This document shows positions 17,879-31,282 of a stretch of DNA of 64,000 nucleotides, piece by piece. This DNA comes from Paracoccaceae bacterium Fryx2. GTDB taxonomy: Bacteria; Pseudomonadota; Alphaproteobacteria; Rhodobacterales; Rhodobacteraceae. Both the position numbers and the translations under genes were made by a program. The first letter of the stretch is position 1, and the number at the start of each line of letters is the position of its first letter. Location: the NCBI GenBank assembly GCA_032334235.1, contig JAVSGI010000005.1:2294001-2358000 (forward strand), in the 5' to 3' direction. The notes under the pieces are model-generated. The model searched no databases. It was not told the origin of the DNA and saw only the letters and a list, made by a program, of their open reading frames with translations.

Positions 17879-19612
17879 TCAGGCGCGGAATGGGGCATCA
17901 TCCCGGTCAAGGTCGCGAATGGCCAGCGGAGTATCCTGTGCTTTCGCCAAGGTCCAGCCGATCCGCGCCTCAAAGTCCTGCACGACGCCGCTCAGCACGA
18001 TCTGCCGCGTCGCGCGCGGCTTCAGACGGCCCTTTTCCAGGTAAACCGAAGGGTCCAGCGTCAATATGCCCGCGCCGTCATGCCGGAACACCCAGATTTC
18101 GCCGCTTTTCAAGGCAAGCGACACCGCGGCCCCGCCCATGTCGAGCGCGGCATCGACATCGGGGTGCAGATGAAACCTTATGGCAAAGCGCACCCCGGCC
18201 AGTTTTGTTCGGGTCATCACCGCCTCGAAGCGGTGCCGCTCGGCCGGGCTTACGGCTGACAGCCGGTCCACCCCCACCAGCTTGCGCCCGTCGGCGGCCA
18301 GCATCAGGTCGCGGGCATGGGTCAGCCCGTGGGTCGGGGACCAGCCGTCGTGCGCCAGGTTCCACTGCGTGCCGCCCCCTCCGGCAGATGGTCGCGCCAC
18401 GATCACCCGCGCCCGGTCCACCAGCACATCGCGCGACGCCCCCGCACCAAGGCGCGACGACGAGAACCCCTCGATTGCCAGCGTCGAATGCGACGGCGTC
18501 GCCCGCCCCGCCCGGTGCCACTCCGGCCCGAAGGGCGCACCCGACCCGCAGCACACGATCAGCGGCCGCCGCCCCGAGGTCAGCTCGAACGCCAGCGTCG
18601 AGGCATGGGCCAACGCACCGGCCCGCCCGCCCGGCGGCGCCTCGGCATCGACGATGACCGAGGTGCGCCCGCCCGACATCCGCGCGAACCCCATCGCCAG
18701 CCCCGAGGCCACCAGCGCCCTGACCCCGGCATGGGACAGCGCATGATCCAGCCGCCCCTCCAGCCCGCGCCCGCCGCCGTGAAACCGCGCCAGCCCGCCA
18801 TCGGCATGGCGCAGTGCCCGCAGCGTTGGCGCGATGCGCTCGATCGCCGCCATATGTGCCTCGGGCACCCGCCGCCCGGCCTCGCCCAGCGCCTGCGCGG
18901 CCCAGGTCAGCAGGGTGAAAACCTCCAGCAACCCCTCGGGGTTGCGGGTCGGCAGGCCCCCGGCCACGTCGATCTCGGCAGCACATTCCCGCGCCAGCGC
19001 CGCCACGGCCGGGCCGATGCGCCCCTCCATCCCGGTCAGCGCCAGCCCGGCATGGATCAGCCCTGTCAGCGCCTCGAAGCGCGGCAGGCCGGGGGCCGCC
19101 CCTTTCCAGCGCCGCGACAGGAACACCGTCTGGCGCGACAGCGTGCCGTAGAAGGCCAGCGCCTCGTCCCGCTCGCGCCCGTTCAGCAGGAAGATCGCAT
19201 GGTTGATCCAGCGGATCAGCCGCCGTCCGGTCAGATCGGGCGTCCAGCCCGGCCCGGTGCCACGCCCGAAGCGCGCGACCCAGTCGCGCGTCCACCCCTG
19301 CGCCCGCGTCCGCGCCGCGCCGTCGCCCACCGCAGCCAGATCATCGAGCCAGCCGAAGCCATGCGCCTCGGCCGCCCCCGCCGCGTCGGTCAGCGCCAGA
19401 TCCCAGGGTGATGCACCCGGCGCCTCGATCAGCGTGCCCGCGAACATGAAATTCCCGGCGATCAACTGCTTGCCCCGGGAAAACAGGCCGATGCTGCGCG
19501 GCTCGGGCTGGCTGATGAACCCGGTCGCGGGCCGTGCAAAGGCAGACCGGCGCGCTTCCAGCCGGTTCATGAACCGCGTCCGCCGCGCCTCTAACCCCTC
19601 GCCATGGGTCAC
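17879..19612 (-). CDS. Heparinase II/III family protein
   Basis: 577 residues. The N-terminal half (about 60-300) has the helical toroid typical of alginate/heparin lyases ([61 protein letters not shown]). The C-terminal half is the beta-rich heparinase II/III domain ([75 protein letters not shown]). No signal peptide is apparent, which is usual for this rhodobacterial orthologue next to purH and argues for a cytoplasmic or non-classical role. The physiological substrate is not known. It starts a minus-strand run that continues through purH and lspA. Confidence 0.85.
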   Translation of the reverse strand: MTHGEGLEARRTRFMNRLEARRSAFARPATGFISQPEPRSIGLFSRGKQLIAGNFMFAGTLIEAPGASPWDLALTDAAGAAEAHGFGWLDDLAAVGDGAARTRAQGWTRDWVARFGRGTGPGWTPDLTGRRLIRWINHAIFLLNGRERDEALAFYGTLSRQTVFLSRRWKGAAPGLPRFEALTGLIHAGLALTGMEGRIGPAVAALARECAAEIDVAGGLPTRNPEGLLEVFTLLTWAAQALGEAGRRVPEAHMAAIERIAPTLRALRHADGGLARFHGGGRGLEGRLDHALSHAGVRALVASGLAMGFARMSGGRTSVIVDAEAPPGGRAGALAHASTLAFELTSGRRPLIVCCGSGAPFGPEWHRAGRATPSHSTLAIEGFSSSRLGAGASRDVLVDRARVIVARPSAGGGGTQWNLAHDGWSPTHGLTHARDLMLAADGRKLVGVDRLSAVSPAERHRFEAVMTRTKLAGVRFAIRFHLHPDVDAALDMGGAAVSLALKSGEIWVFRHDGAGILTLDPSVYLEKGRLKPRATRQIVLSGVVQDFEARIGWTLAKAQDTPLAIRDLDRDDAPFRA

Positions 19613-19728
19613 GCCCGTCCTGCCTCGCTTGCTGAGCCCCGCCTTCGCCCGGTTCGGGGTCGTTGGCCCGGACCATAACGGCGGCGCGGCATACTGTCAC
19701 CGCAAAACGCCCCGCCGCCCCTTGCCAT

Positions 19729-19760
19729 TCATCTTGGCTGAAGTATCCCCGCCGGAGGCT
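19729..19760 (+). repeat. Dispersed gene-end repeat, copy 1
   Basis: TTCATCTTGGCTGAAGTATC followed by CCCGCCGGAGGC. It shares the core TTCATCTTgGcnnAAnTATCCC with seven other intergenic copies in this window. It abuts the stop codon of rsmB, which begins in the final bases of the element (minus strand). Copies are often close to gene ends. Confidence 0.7.
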
Positions 19761-21034
19761 CAGCCTTCCCCGCCAACCCGCAGCCGGGCGATGAAGAACC
19801 CGTCCATCCCGCCGCGGTCCGCCCAGTAGTCCGGCCGCAGCCGCAACCCGCCCGCCGCCGTCACCCAGCCCGGCTCCACCCCGGCAAGCGCAGGCCGGTC
19901 CACCACCAGCCCCGGATGCCGCCGCAAGGCCGCATCAAGCTGCGCCTCGCCCTCGGCGGGCAGCAGCGAGCAGGTGCAGAACACCAGCCGCCCGCCGGGG
20001 CGCAGCCAGCCCAGCGCCCGGTCGATCAGCCGCGCCTGAAGCTCGACCAGCACCGCCAGATCGCTGCCGTCCTTGATGAACGGCAGATCGGGGTGCCGCC
20101 TTATCGTTCCGGTCGCCGAACAGGGCGCATCGAGCAGGATGGCGTCGAATGCCGCCTCCGGTTCCCAAACCAGCGCGTCGGCCACCACGATTTCGGCGGC
20201 CAGACCGGTCCGCGCCAGATTTTCCCGCAGCAGCGCCAGACGCGGGCCCGAGATGTCGAGCGCGGTGACAGATGCCCCCGCCGCCGCCAGTTGCAGCGCC
20301 TTGCCGCCCGGCGCGGCGCACAGGTCCAGCACCCGCTCGCCCGCCACCGGGGCCAAGAGCTTCACCGCCAGCGCCGCGGCGGCGTCCTGCACCCACCACG
20401 CGCCCTCGGCAAACCCCGGCAGGGCAGAGACCTGCCCCGCCCCCGCCATCCGCAGGCTACCGGTCGGCAACGGCACCGCCCCCGGAATCTCCACGCCATC
20501 GCCCCGCAGCGTCAGATCGACCGGCGGCACCTGCGCCTGCACGGCCTCCATCGCCACCACCGCCTCGCGCCCGTATGCATCGACCAGCGGCTTGCGCAGC
20601 CAGAACGGCATCCGCTGCGGGGGCAGGCCCGCGAACAGCCCGGCCCCGTCGCCCAGCTTGCGCAGCACCGCGTTCACCAGCCCGGCGAAATGCACCGTCC
20701 GCCGCCCGCGCCGCACCTGATCGACCGCCGCATTCACCACGCCATGCGGTGCCGCATGTTCGACCGCAAGTTCCACCACCGCCAGCCGCAGCACGTTGCG
20801 CACGGTTTCCGGCGGTTCCTTGCGCAGATGCGGTGCCAGCACCCGGTCGGCCTGTTCCAGATGCCGCAGCACCGCCAGCGCCAGCCGCTGCGCCCGCGCC
20901 CGGTCCGATGGCGTCAGCCCGGCCAGCGGCCCCTGCGGCTCGGCCAGCAGTTGCGACAGCATCGCGCCCTCGTCCAGCACCGCATCCAGCAGTGCCACCG
21001 CCGCCATCCGTGCCGCCAGCCCTTCGCCCGCCAT
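19760..21034 (-). CDS. rsmB: 16S rRNA m5C methyltransferase, RsmB type
   Basis: 424 residues from the ATG at 21034 (a GTG at 21046 is an alternative). An N-terminal NusB-like domain (about 10-140, MAAVALLDAVLDEGAMLSQL, RNVLRLAVVELAVEHAAPHGVVNAAVD) is followed by a Rossmann methyltransferase domain with VLDLCAAPGGKALQLAA. The two catalytic cysteines are in DAPCSATGTIRRHPD and FCTCSLLPAEGE. It would methylate C967 of 16S rRNA using SAM. The divergent mini-gene at 21106 starts 71 bp away, so the promoters share a short intergenic region. It reads toward the heparinase gene across a repeat-bearing gap. Confidence 0.92.
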   Translation of the reverse strand: MAGEGLAARMAAVALLDAVLDEGAMLSQLLAEPQGPLAGLTPSDRARAQRLALAVLRHLEQADRVLAPHLRKEPPETVRNVLRLAVVELAVEHAAPHGVVNAAVDQVRRGRRTVHFAGLVNAVLRKLGDGAGLFAGLPPQRMPFWLRKPLVDAYGREAVVAMEAVQAQVPPVDLTLRGDGVEIPGAVPLPTGSLRMAGAGQVSALPGFAEGAWWVQDAAAALAVKLLAPVAGERVLDLCAAPGGKALQLAAAGASVTALDISGPRLALLRENLARTGLAAEIVVADALVWEPEAAFDAILLDAPCSATGTIRRHPDLPFIKDGSDLAVLVELQARLIDRALGWLRPGGRLVFCTCSLLPAEGEAQLDAALRRHPGLVVDRPALAGVEPGWVTAAGGLRLRPDYWADRGGMDGFFIARLRVGGEG

Positions 21035-21105
21035 TCCCCGCCCCACCTTGTTCCCGATCAGGCGCGGCGTATATCATGGGGCACCGCTGCACAAGGAAAG
21101 CCCCG

Positions 21106-21273
21106 ATGCCCGAACCAGACCTGCCGCCCGCCGCCCTGCGCGCCCTGGCCGAAGCCGAGGAACGCCGCAAGACCGCCGCAGAGGCGCTTCCCAGGGAGCT
21201 TGGCGGCCGCAACGGGCCCGACCCGGTGCGCTATGGCGACTGGGAAAAGAAGGGCCTCGCCATCGACTTCTGA
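21106..21273 (+). CDS. DUF1674 / SDHAF4-like succinate dehydrogenase assembly factor
   Basis: 55 residues starting MPEPDLPPAALRALAEAEER, with AAGGAA 8 nt before the ATG. The C-terminal block GRNGPDPVRYGDWEKKGLAIDF (GGR-N-GPDP-x-RYGDWE-KKG-x-x-x-DF) is the hallmark of DUF1674, the bacterial relatives of mitochondrial SDHAF4 that protect the flavinylated SdhA subunit. It is a single-gene unit on the plus strand between rsmB and a small secreted protein, both on the other strand. It ends 2 bp from the convergent gene. No sdh genes are in the window. Confidence 0.85.
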   Translation: MPEPDLPPAALRALAEAEERRKTAAEALPRELGGRNGPDPVRYGDWEKKGLAIDF

Positions 21274-21275
21274 CC

Positions 21276-21632
21276 CTAGCGCAGTTTCAGGTCGGCCGTA
21301 TCGCCCCGACCTTCATCCGCGATGAAGCGCAGCGTGTCGCCCTTGCGCTGCACCACCTGACAATTCTGCGCCAGCAAGCGGCTGCCGAACGCCATCTCGC
21401 GGCAGAAATACCCGCCCGCCCAGTTCCATGCCCCGGTGACCGGCCGCCCGAACGCACGCCCCGATATTCCGCCCTCTGGCGTCACCGTCAGGCTGATCCC
21501 GAACTGCGTCAGCGCCTTGCCGGACACCAGCCGGACGAAATCAGCCCGTTCGCGCACGGGGGCAAAGCCGTCCGCCGCCACCGGCGCTGGCAGCAACAGG
21601 CACAGACACACCGCAACACCCGCCCTGATCAT
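21276..21632 (-). CDS. Small secreted protein of unknown function next to dapB
   Basis: 118 residues from the ATG at 21632, preceded by GGAGAG. A signal peptide (MIRAGVAVCLCLLLPAPVAA, then DGF) predicts export. The mature 97 residues contain two cysteines (GGYFCREMAFG and LAQNCQVVQ) that could form a periplasmic disulfide, and a short beta-rich core (GISLTVTPEGGISGRAFGRPVTGAWNWAGG). I do not recognise the family with confidence. Related short proteins beside dapB in Rhodobacteraceae are sometimes mislabelled dihydrodipicolinate reductase because of position. There is no sign of any reductase motif here. Confidence 0.7.
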   Translation of the reverse strand: MIRAGVAVCLCLLLPAPVAADGFAPVRERADFVRLVSGKALTQFGISLTVTPEGGISGRAFGRPVTGAWNWAGGYFCREMAFGSRLLAQNCQVVQRKGDTLRFIADEGRGDTADLKLR

Positions 21633-21716
21633 GGCACTCTCCACCGCTTTGACGAAACGATACGCAGCGCGGCGCGCGGCAGATGCCCCGGCGGGTAACA
21701 CAACCCCGTGACTGCG

Positions 21717-23757
<2,041 letters not shown>

Positions 23758-23820
23758 CCGACGGTTGACGCGCCCCGCCGCAGCCGATAGCACGCGGCTT
23801 TCGCAGCAACGGGGGTCATC

Positions 23821-24726
23821 ATGGGGCGCAAGCGCAAGGGCCGGGCGGTATCGGGCTGGCTGGTGGTCGACAAGCCCGCAGGCATCACCTCCACCGCCAT
23901 CGTCAACAAGGTGCGCTGGGCGTTCGAGGCGCAGAAGGCAGGACACGCGGGCACGCTCGACCCCGCCGCCACCGGCGTGCTGGCCGTGGCGCTGGGCGAG
24001 GCGACCAAGACCGTTCCTTTCATCACCGACGCGCTGAAATGCTACCGCTTCACCGTGACCTTCGGCGCCGCGACCACCACCGATGACGCCGAGGGTCTGG
24101 TGATCGCCACCTCCGCCAGCCGCCCCACCGATGCCGAGATCGAGGCGGCACTGGCCGCCTTCCGCGGCGAGATCATGCAGACCCCGCCGCAGTTTTCCGC
24201 CGTCAAGATCGACGGCGAGCGCGCCTATGATCTGGCGCGCGACGGCGAGACCTTCGACATCGCCGCCCGCCCGCTGTGGGTCGAAAGCCTGACGCTGATC
24301 GCGCGCCCCGATGCCGACCATGCGGAACTGGAAATGGTCTGCGGCAAGGGCGGCTACGTCCGCGCCATCGCCCGCGATCTGGGGCAGGCGCTGGGCTGCC
24401 TTGGCCATGTGCAGCAGTTGCGCCGCACCTGGTCGGGCCCGTTCGATGCCGACAAGGGCATCAGCCTGGAAACCATCGAGGAACTGGCCCGGACCGAGGC
24501 GCTCGACGCCCACCTCCTGCCGCTGGAGCTTGGCCTGACCGACCTGCCCGAACTGCCCGCCACCCCCGAAGGCGCCGCCCGCCTGCGCAACGGCAACCCC
24601 GGCATGGTAATCGCCTCCACCGCCGAATATGGCGACGAGGCCTGGGCCAGCTATCAGGGCCGCGCCATCGCGGTCGGCATCTACAAGGCGGGCGAGTTGC
24701 ACCCCAGCCGCGTGTTCAACGACTGA
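23821..24726 (+). CDS. truB: tRNA pseudouridine(55) synthase TruB
   Basis: 301 residues, normal length. The catalytic aspartate is D47 in [16 protein letters not shown]. Other conserved parts are [41 protein letters not shown] (KI-DG-x-R-AY block) and [23 protein letters not shown]. It isomerises U55 in the T-loop of tRNAs. The ATG sits directly after GGGGGTCATC, so no classical strong Shine-Dalgarno is seen beyond the G run. It follows the glycosidase gene by 63 bp. Downstream, two head-to-head copies of the dispersed repeat separate it from the DUF1643 gene. Confidence 0.96.
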   Translation: MGRKRKGRAVSGWLVVDKPAGITSTAIVNKVRWAFEAQKAGHAGTLDPAATGVLAVALGEATKTVPFITDALKCYRFTVTFGAATTTDDAEGLVIATSASRPTDAEIEAALAAFRGEIMQTPPQFSAVKIDGERAYDLARDGETFDIAARPLWVESLTLIARPDADHAELEMVCGKGGYVRAIARDLGQALGCLGHVQQLRRTWSGPFDADKGISLETIEELARTEALDAHLLPLELGLTDLPELPATPEGAARLRNGNPGMVIASTAEYGDEAWASYQGRAIAVGIYKAGELHPSRVFND

Positions 24727-24744
24727 ACCCGGCCCGACAACAGA

Positions 24745-24794
24745 CCGGGGGCCAGCCCCCGGACCCCCGGGATATTTGGACCAAGGTGAAATGG
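24745..24794 (+). repeat. Dispersed gene-end repeat, copy 2 (long form)
   Basis: CCGGGGGCCAGCCCCCGGAC followed by CCCCGGGATATTTGGACCAAGGTGAA in two parts: a GC-rich hairpin and then the GATATTTGG core. It starts 18 bp after truB. Together with copy 3 it forms an inverted pair, with GGGATATTTGGA (24769-24780) complementary to TCCAAATATCCC (24828-24839). Confidence 0.75.
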
Positions 24795-24820
24795 GCAAGG
24801 AATGGCGCTCTTTTCCTTTC

Positions 24821-24851
24821 TTCTTTTTCCAAATATCCCCGCCGGAGGCTC
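24821..24851 (+). repeat. Dispersed gene-end repeat, copy 3
   Basis: TTCTTTTTCCAAATATCCCC then GCCGGAGGCTC. It is the opposite orientation to copy 2 and ends 31 bp before the DUF1643 start. Confidence 0.72.
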
Positions 24852-24881
24852 CCACCTCTCAACCCGCGCCGCAGGGTCAGA

Positions 24882-25388
24882 ATGATCACCCGTACCCATA
24901 TCAAGGGCGACGCCCCCTCCACCGCGGTCTATTCCGACTGCGAACGCTATCGCTACCTGCTGACCCGGACGTGGGAGCCGCAAGGACGCAGGGCGCTGTT
25001 CGTGATGCTCAACCCCTCGACCGCGACCGAATTCCAGAACGACCCGACGGTGGAACGCTGCGAACGACGGGCGCGGGCGCTGGGGTTCGGGGCCTTCCGC
25101 GTGACCAACATCTTCGCCTGGCGCGACACCGATCCAAAGAAGATGCGCGCCGCCGCAGACCCGGTCGGGCCGGGCAATGACGCGGCAATCGTCGGCAGCG
25201 CGGGCTGGGCCGACTTGATCCTCTGCGCCTGGGGTGCCCATGGCGCGCATCTGGGGCGGGGGCAGGCGGTGGCGGGCCTGCTGCGCGCCACGGGGCGGCC
25301 GCTGCACCACCTCGGGCTGAACCAGGACGGGCAGCCGCGCCATCCGCTGTATATCGGCTATGACCGCCAGCCCGAACCCTGGGCATGA
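24882..25388 (+). CDS. DUF1643 domain protein
   Basis: 168 residues from the ATG at 24882 (AGGG 6 nt upstream). The DUF1643 pattern is clear: CERYRYLLTRTW at the start, then RRALFVMLNPSTATEFQNDPTVERCERRARALGFG, FRVTNIFAWRDTDPKKMR, DLILCAWGAHGAH and HHLGLNQDGQPRHPLYI. The family is common in bacteria and phages, and its function is unknown to me. The conserved N-P-S-T-A and N-x-F-x-W-R-x-T-D-P motifs suggest a nucleotide- or DNA-related activity, but this is speculation. It is a likely single gene, separated from truB by repeats and from the next gene by 55 bp. Confidence 0.85.
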   Translation: MITRTHIKGDAPSTAVYSDCERYRYLLTRTWEPQGRRALFVMLNPSTATEFQNDPTVERCERRARALGFGAFRVTNIFAWRDTDPKKMRAAADPVGPGNDAAIVGSAGWADLILCAWGAHGAHLGRGQAVAGLLRATGRPLHHLGLNQDGQPRHPLYIGYDRQPEPWA

Positions 25389-25443
25389 CGGGCTTGCATC
25401 CTGCGCCATCCTGCCGCAGCCTGTTGGAGAAAGGCAGGACCGC

Positions 25444-26343
25444 ATGACCACGATCCCCGGCTTTACCCGCACGCCCGTCGCGACCAACGGCATCACCCTG
25501 TCGGTGCAGCAGGCCGGGCGCGGCGCGGCGCTGGTGCTTCTGCACGGCTATCCGCAGAACGGCATGTGCTGGAGCAGGGTCGCCCCCGCGCTGGCCGAAT
25601 GTTTCCACGTCATCATCCCCGACCTGCGCGGCTATGGCGAAAGCGATGCCCCGCCCGACGATGCCGACCACACCGCCTATTCCAAGCGCGAGATGGCGCG
25701 CGACATCGTCGGGTTGCTGGATGCGCTGGGCATCGACCGGGCGATGGTGCTGGGCCATGACCGGGGCGCGCGCGTCACCTACCGGCTGGCGCTGGATCAC
25801 CCCGACCGGGTCAGCCGGGTCGGCATCATCGAGATCGCGCCGACCTCGGAATACTGGGCTGCGTGGAACGCCCGGATGGCGATGGCCGCCTATCACTGGA
25901 CCTTCCTTGCCCAGCCCGCCCCGCTGCCGGAACGGATGATCACCGCCGATCCGGTAGCCTATGTCGACTGGACGCTGGCAAGCTGGACCGCGTCGAAGAC
26001 GCTGGCACCCTTTCCGGCGCAGGCCTTGGCGGCCTATCGCAAGCAGGCGCAAGACCCGGCCCGGATCGCCGCGATGTGCGCCGACTACCGCGCCGGGGCC
26101 ACCACCGACCGGCGGATCGACGAGGAGGACAGGGCCGAAAACCGGCGCATCGCCGCCCCGCTGTGCTTTCTGTGGGGGCGGCACGGCTTTCCGGCGCGCA
26201 CCGACGACCCGGCGGCCATCTGGCGGCGCTGGGCCGAAACCGTGACCGATGCCGCCTGCGAGTCGGGCCATTTCGTCATGGAAGAAGCGCCCGAGTCGGT
26301 GCTTGCGACCTTCCTGCCGTTCTTCGTGGCCGACCGGCCCTAG
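25444..26343 (+). CDS. Alpha/beta hydrolase, haloacetate (fluoroacetate) dehalogenase-like
   Basis: 299 residues from the ATG at 25444. The nucleophile elbow is GHDRGAR, with D106 flanked by R107 and R110. H151-W152, Y215 and the general base H276 (SGHFVME) are also present. Each of these lies exactly four positions before D110, R111, R114, H155, W156, Y219 and H280 of the Rhodopseudomonas fluoroacetate dehalogenase, as I remember its numbering. This makes a carbon-halogen hydrolase the best guess, acting in the cytoplasm on short halo-acids. The triad acid D134 is replaced by E130 (IIEIAPT), which could weaken or change the activity. An epoxide hydrolase is less likely because the cap Tyr pair is not seen. 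Confidence 0.8.
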   Translation: MTTIPGFTRTPVATNGITLSVQQAGRGAALVLLHGYPQNGMCWSRVAPALAECFHVIIPDLRGYGESDAPPDDADHTAYSKREMARDIVGLLDALGIDRAMVLGHDRGARVTYRLALDHPDRVSRVGIIEIAPTSEYWAAWNARMAMAAYHWTFLAQPAPLPERMITADPVAYVDWTLASWTASKTLAPFPAQALAAYRKQAQDPARIAAMCADYRAGATTDRRIDEEDRAENRRIAAPLCFLWGRHGFPARTDDPAAIWRRWAETVTDAACESGHFVMEEAPESVLATFLPFFVADRP

Positions 26344-27425
26344 ACCGGCAGCGCCGCCGTCAGCCGGATCGTTGCGGCGGTCAGGCCCGCCCCGCCCTGC
26401 ACCAGCGCCAGCGGCAGCCCGTCAAGCAGCACCATGACATCCTCGGCATCCCCTGCCGGTTCCAGCGTGATCTGCGGGTCGGGATGCGCGGCCGGGTCAT
26501 AGACCACCATGATCTCGTCCTCGGCTGCGTCGTAGTCATGGATATGGGCGAAATCGCCCGTTCCGAGCCAGTCGTTCAGCACGAAGAGGTCGGCCCCGTC
26601 GCCGCCCGCCGCATGGTCGCCGTCGCCCGCCACCAGCCTGTCATTCCCGGCGCCGCCGTTCAGGAAATCTATCTGACCATCGGCCACACCGCTGTCCAGC
26701 GTGTCAGCACCGTCACCGCCATCGAGCGTGTCGCTGCCGGTCCCGCCCAGCAGCATGTCATCGCCAAAGCCGCCGGTCAGCCAGTCGTCGCCCGCACCAC
26801 CGATCAGCGTGTCGTTGCCGTCGCCGCCCAGCAGTTCATCGGCCCCGGCGCCGCCGTCGATCAGGTCAGCCCCTTCATGGCCGAAAAGCCGGTCATCGCC
26901 GTCATTGCCGGTCAGCCAGTCGTCGCCATCCTCGCCATGCAGCACGTCGCTGCCGGCACCGCCCACCAGCGTGTCGGAACCTGCGCCGCCGAACAGCTGG
27001 TCATCGCCGTCGCCACCGTCGATCAGGTCATCGCCGCCACGGCCGCCCAGCTGGTCGGCCCCGGCCCCGCCGGTCAGGGTGTCATCGGCTTCCCTGCCGG
27101 TCAGAATGTCATCGCCCGCGCCGCCCGCGAGGAGGACCGGTTCATCCTCGGGGTCGGGAATGTCGTCGGACACGGCGGGGTTGTCGTCTTCGAATTCCAG
27201 CCCCGGGTCGGCGGATTCGTCGCCGGCCCAGTGCCCGTCAAGCCAGTCCAGCATGCTGCCGCCGCTGCCGGACCCGCCAGCCGCATCTTCCGGCGGGGCA
27301 TCCTCCGCTTCTTCGCCGCCTTCCGGGCTCGCCCGGTTCAAGGCCGTATCGGCCACGACCCCTGCGAACCATGCCCCCAGCAACCCCAGCAATCCCAACA
27401 CGGCAACACCCCCGATCCACACCAT
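26340..27425 (-). CDS. RTX-type calcium-binding protein with N-terminal membrane segment
   Basis: 361 residues if started at the ATG at 27425, just before the membrane segment [20 protein letters not shown]. An ATGATG pair at 27500/27497 would add 25 residues and no homology decides. A Glu/Asp/Pro-rich linker (about 30-85) is followed by about 18 nonapeptide-like repeats ([30 protein letters not shown] and so on) from about residue 88 to 250, which bind calcium in a beta-roll. The C-terminal 110 residues look like a secretion-type RTX end ([33 protein letters not shown]). No type I exporter genes are adjacent. It may be surface-tethered. The ligand is unknown. Confidence 0.78.
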   Translation of the reverse strand: MVWIGGVAVLGLLGLLGAWFAGVVADTALNRASPEGGEEAEDAPPEDAAGGSGSGGSMLDWLDGHWAGDESADPGLEFEDDNPAVSDDIPDPEDEPVLLAGGAGDDILTGREADDTLTGGAGADQLGGRGGDDLIDGGDGDDQLFGGAGSDTLVGGAGSDVLHGEDGDDWLTGNDGDDRLFGHEGADLIDGGAGADELLGGDGNDTLIGGAGDDWLTGGFGDDMLLGGTGSDTLDGGDGADTLDSGVADGQIDFLNGGAGNDRLVAGDGDHAAGGDGADLFVLNDWLGTGDFAHIHDYDAAEDEIMVVYDPAAHPDPQITLEPAGDAEDVMVLLDGLPLALVQGGAGLTAATIRLTAALPV

Positions 27426-27718
27426 TGACCCGGCAGTCGCCCCGTTAACCACAAATGGGCCTAACCGACTGCAATACCGTGACTTTATGCCAGACATCAT
27501 GGCATGAAAGCGGCAGGACTGCCAGCGTTTAGCGGCGTTTCGATCAAATGTCGCACGATCTGCCCGCCCGCTGCCGGGGCAAACGGGAAATGCCGCTTCC
27601 CTTTTCGGCCAATTTCCCCTATACGCGCGCATCTGCCGCAGTTGGCGGAGCCTGCACAAGGGCCCTGCTGGACGACATCCCGGCTCGTGCCGTCACACTC
27701 AACTCCAAGGAGATTCCG

Positions 27719-27988
27719 ATGTCGATCACCGTCGAAGAAAAAGCCCGCCTGATCAGCGAATACGCGACCAAGGAAAAGGACACCGGCTCGCCCGAAGTCC
27801 AGGTCGCCATCCTGTCCTCGCGGATTGCCACGCTGACCGAACACTTCAAGACCCACAAGAAGGACAACCATTCCCGCCGTGGGTTGCTGATGATGGTGGC
27901 ACAGCGCCGCAAGCTGCTGGACTATCTCAAGGGCAAGGACGAAGGCCGCTACACCGCGCTGATCGCGCGTCTGGGCCTGCGTCGCTGA
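27719..27988 (+). CDS. rpsO: 30S ribosomal protein S15
   Basis: 89 residues, exact S15 length, with AAGGAG 6 nt before the ATG. Sequence landmarks are [53 protein letters not shown] and [13 protein letters not shown]15 binds the central domain of 16S rRNA. A promoter is likely at TTTTCGGCC...CTATACG (about 27600-27623), leaving a leader of about 90 nt that could hold the autoregulatory S15 site, though I cannot fold it with certainty. It is followed by pnp in the same direction, as in most proteobacteria. Confidence 0.97.
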   Translation: MSITVEEKARLISEYATKEKDTGSPEVQVAILSSRIATLTEHFKTHKKDNHSRRGLLMMVAQRRKLLDYLKGKDEGRYTALIARLGLRR

Positions 27989-27996
27989 CGACACGC

Positions 27997-28047
27997 CGCG
28001 CCTCCGGGGGAAACCCCGGGGGCGCGACAGCATTTCGACTGTCTTTT
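27997..28047 (+). terminator. rpsO-pnp intergenic hairpins (attenuator or RNase III-type site)
   Basis: A 13-bp GC-rich stem with a GAAA tetraloop occupies 27997-28026. A small hairpin GACAG/CTGTC (28026-28030 with 28039-28043) follows and is trailed by TTTT (28044-28047). It could partly terminate rpsO transcripts or act as a processing structure in the pnp leader, where PNPase autoregulates in other bacteria. Confidence 0.55.
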
Positions 28048-28187
28048 CACCCCCGGAATGACCGGGGAACGGCCCTTGCCACCGGGCTCCATGGTGCGGG
28101 TAGCGGAAAAGAGACGGGGCCACGGGCAATACGGCCCGTACGCAATCAGGCCGGGTGGAGGGTCCTCCGGCCAACATAGGAACGCAG

Positions 28188-30329
<2,142 letters not shown>

Positions 30330-30351
30330 GGCCTCGCACCGCACATCCTGG

Positions 30352-30380
30352 GGCCCCGGCGGTAACGCCGGGGCCTTTTT
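30352..30380 (+). terminator. Rho-independent terminator of pnp
   Basis: GGCCCCGGCG (30352-30361), loop GTAA, CGCCGGGGCC (30366-30375), then TTTTT. A perfect 10-bp stem with a T run on the plus strand, right after pnp. Confidence 0.9.
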
Positions 30381-30483
30381 GCATCACCATTGCATCACCC
30401 GGTCGCAGCCTTCGCCTTCGGCACTGGCCCGAATCGAAGATTCATCAAATCCTGTTGTCTCATCTTGACCGAAGGTTGGCCCA

Positions 30484-31089
30484 ATGCCCTTTTCCCTTGC
30501 CCCCACCCGCCGCCAGTTCGTGACGACCGGCCTTGCCGCGCTGGCCGCCACGCCGCTTGTCGGCCGCCCGCTTGCCGCTGCTGCCCCCGAAGGGTGGGTG
30601 CTGCCCGAAGAACACCTGCCGCGCATCGTCCGCCTCGGCACCAGGCTTGACCCTTTCGAGCTGCACGTGGACCCCAACAGCTTCGCGCTTTACTGGACAC
30701 TGGAAGGCGACAAGGCGATCCGCTTTGCCGTGGGCGTGGGGCGCGGCGACCTTTACCTGCCGGGCGTGTTTCACGTCGGCGCCAAGAAGGAATGGCCAAG
30801 CTGGACGCCGACCAGGGAAATGATCGCCCGCGACCCCGGCCACTACGCGAAATACGCCGACGGGATGCCGGGCGGGCCAACCAACCCGCTGGGCGCCCGC
30901 GCGATCTACCTGTTCGACGAGGTGCGCGGCGATACCTTCCTGCGCATCCACGGCACGCCCGAACCGTGGACGGTCGGCTCTGCCGTCTCGAACGGTTGCG
31001 TCCGGCTGGTCAACGAACATGTGTCGGCGCTTTACGACATGGTCCCGCTGGGGGCCCGCGTCGTTCTGCACACCAAGCGCGCCGCCTGA
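30484..31089 (+). CDS. L,D-transpeptidase (YkuD), Tat-exported
   Basis: 201 residues. The N-terminus has a twin-arginine signal (TRRQFVTTGLAALAATPLVG, cleavage near AAAAPEG), so it is folded before export. The YkuD catalytic motif is complete: H in FLRIHGTPEPW and SNGCVRLVNEH (S-N-G-C-V-R). It would form 3-3 peptidoglycan cross-links or anchor outer-membrane proteins to the wall. A second YkuD protein is encoded at 55932 but lacks a signal peptide. This gene follows the pnp terminator by about 100 nt and is monocistronic, and no partner gene is nearby. Confidence 0.92.
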   Translation: MPFSLAPTRRQFVTTGLAALAATPLVGRPLAAAAPEGWVLPEEHLPRIVRLGTRLDPFELHVDPNSFALYWTLEGDKAIRFAVGVGRGDLYLPGVFHVGAKKEWPSWTPTREMIARDPGHYAKYADGMPGGPTNPLGARAIYLFDEVRGDTFLRIHGTPEPWTVGSAVSNGCVRLVNEHVSALYDMVPLGARVVLHTKRAA

Positions 31090-31282
31090 ATCCGGACCTG
31101 CCGCCAACGCCGGCACTGGCCGACGAACCCGCATCAGGCCGACGGCACACAGGATGGGCCTTTGCGCCATGCAGCGTCGCAACCGGGCTGGCGTCAGGGT
31201 CGGGCCCTGCTAGACTTGGCCGTCACGCGGGGCCCCGGCGCCGTCAGGCAAACCCGCCGCCCGCCCGAGCAGGATCAGCACC

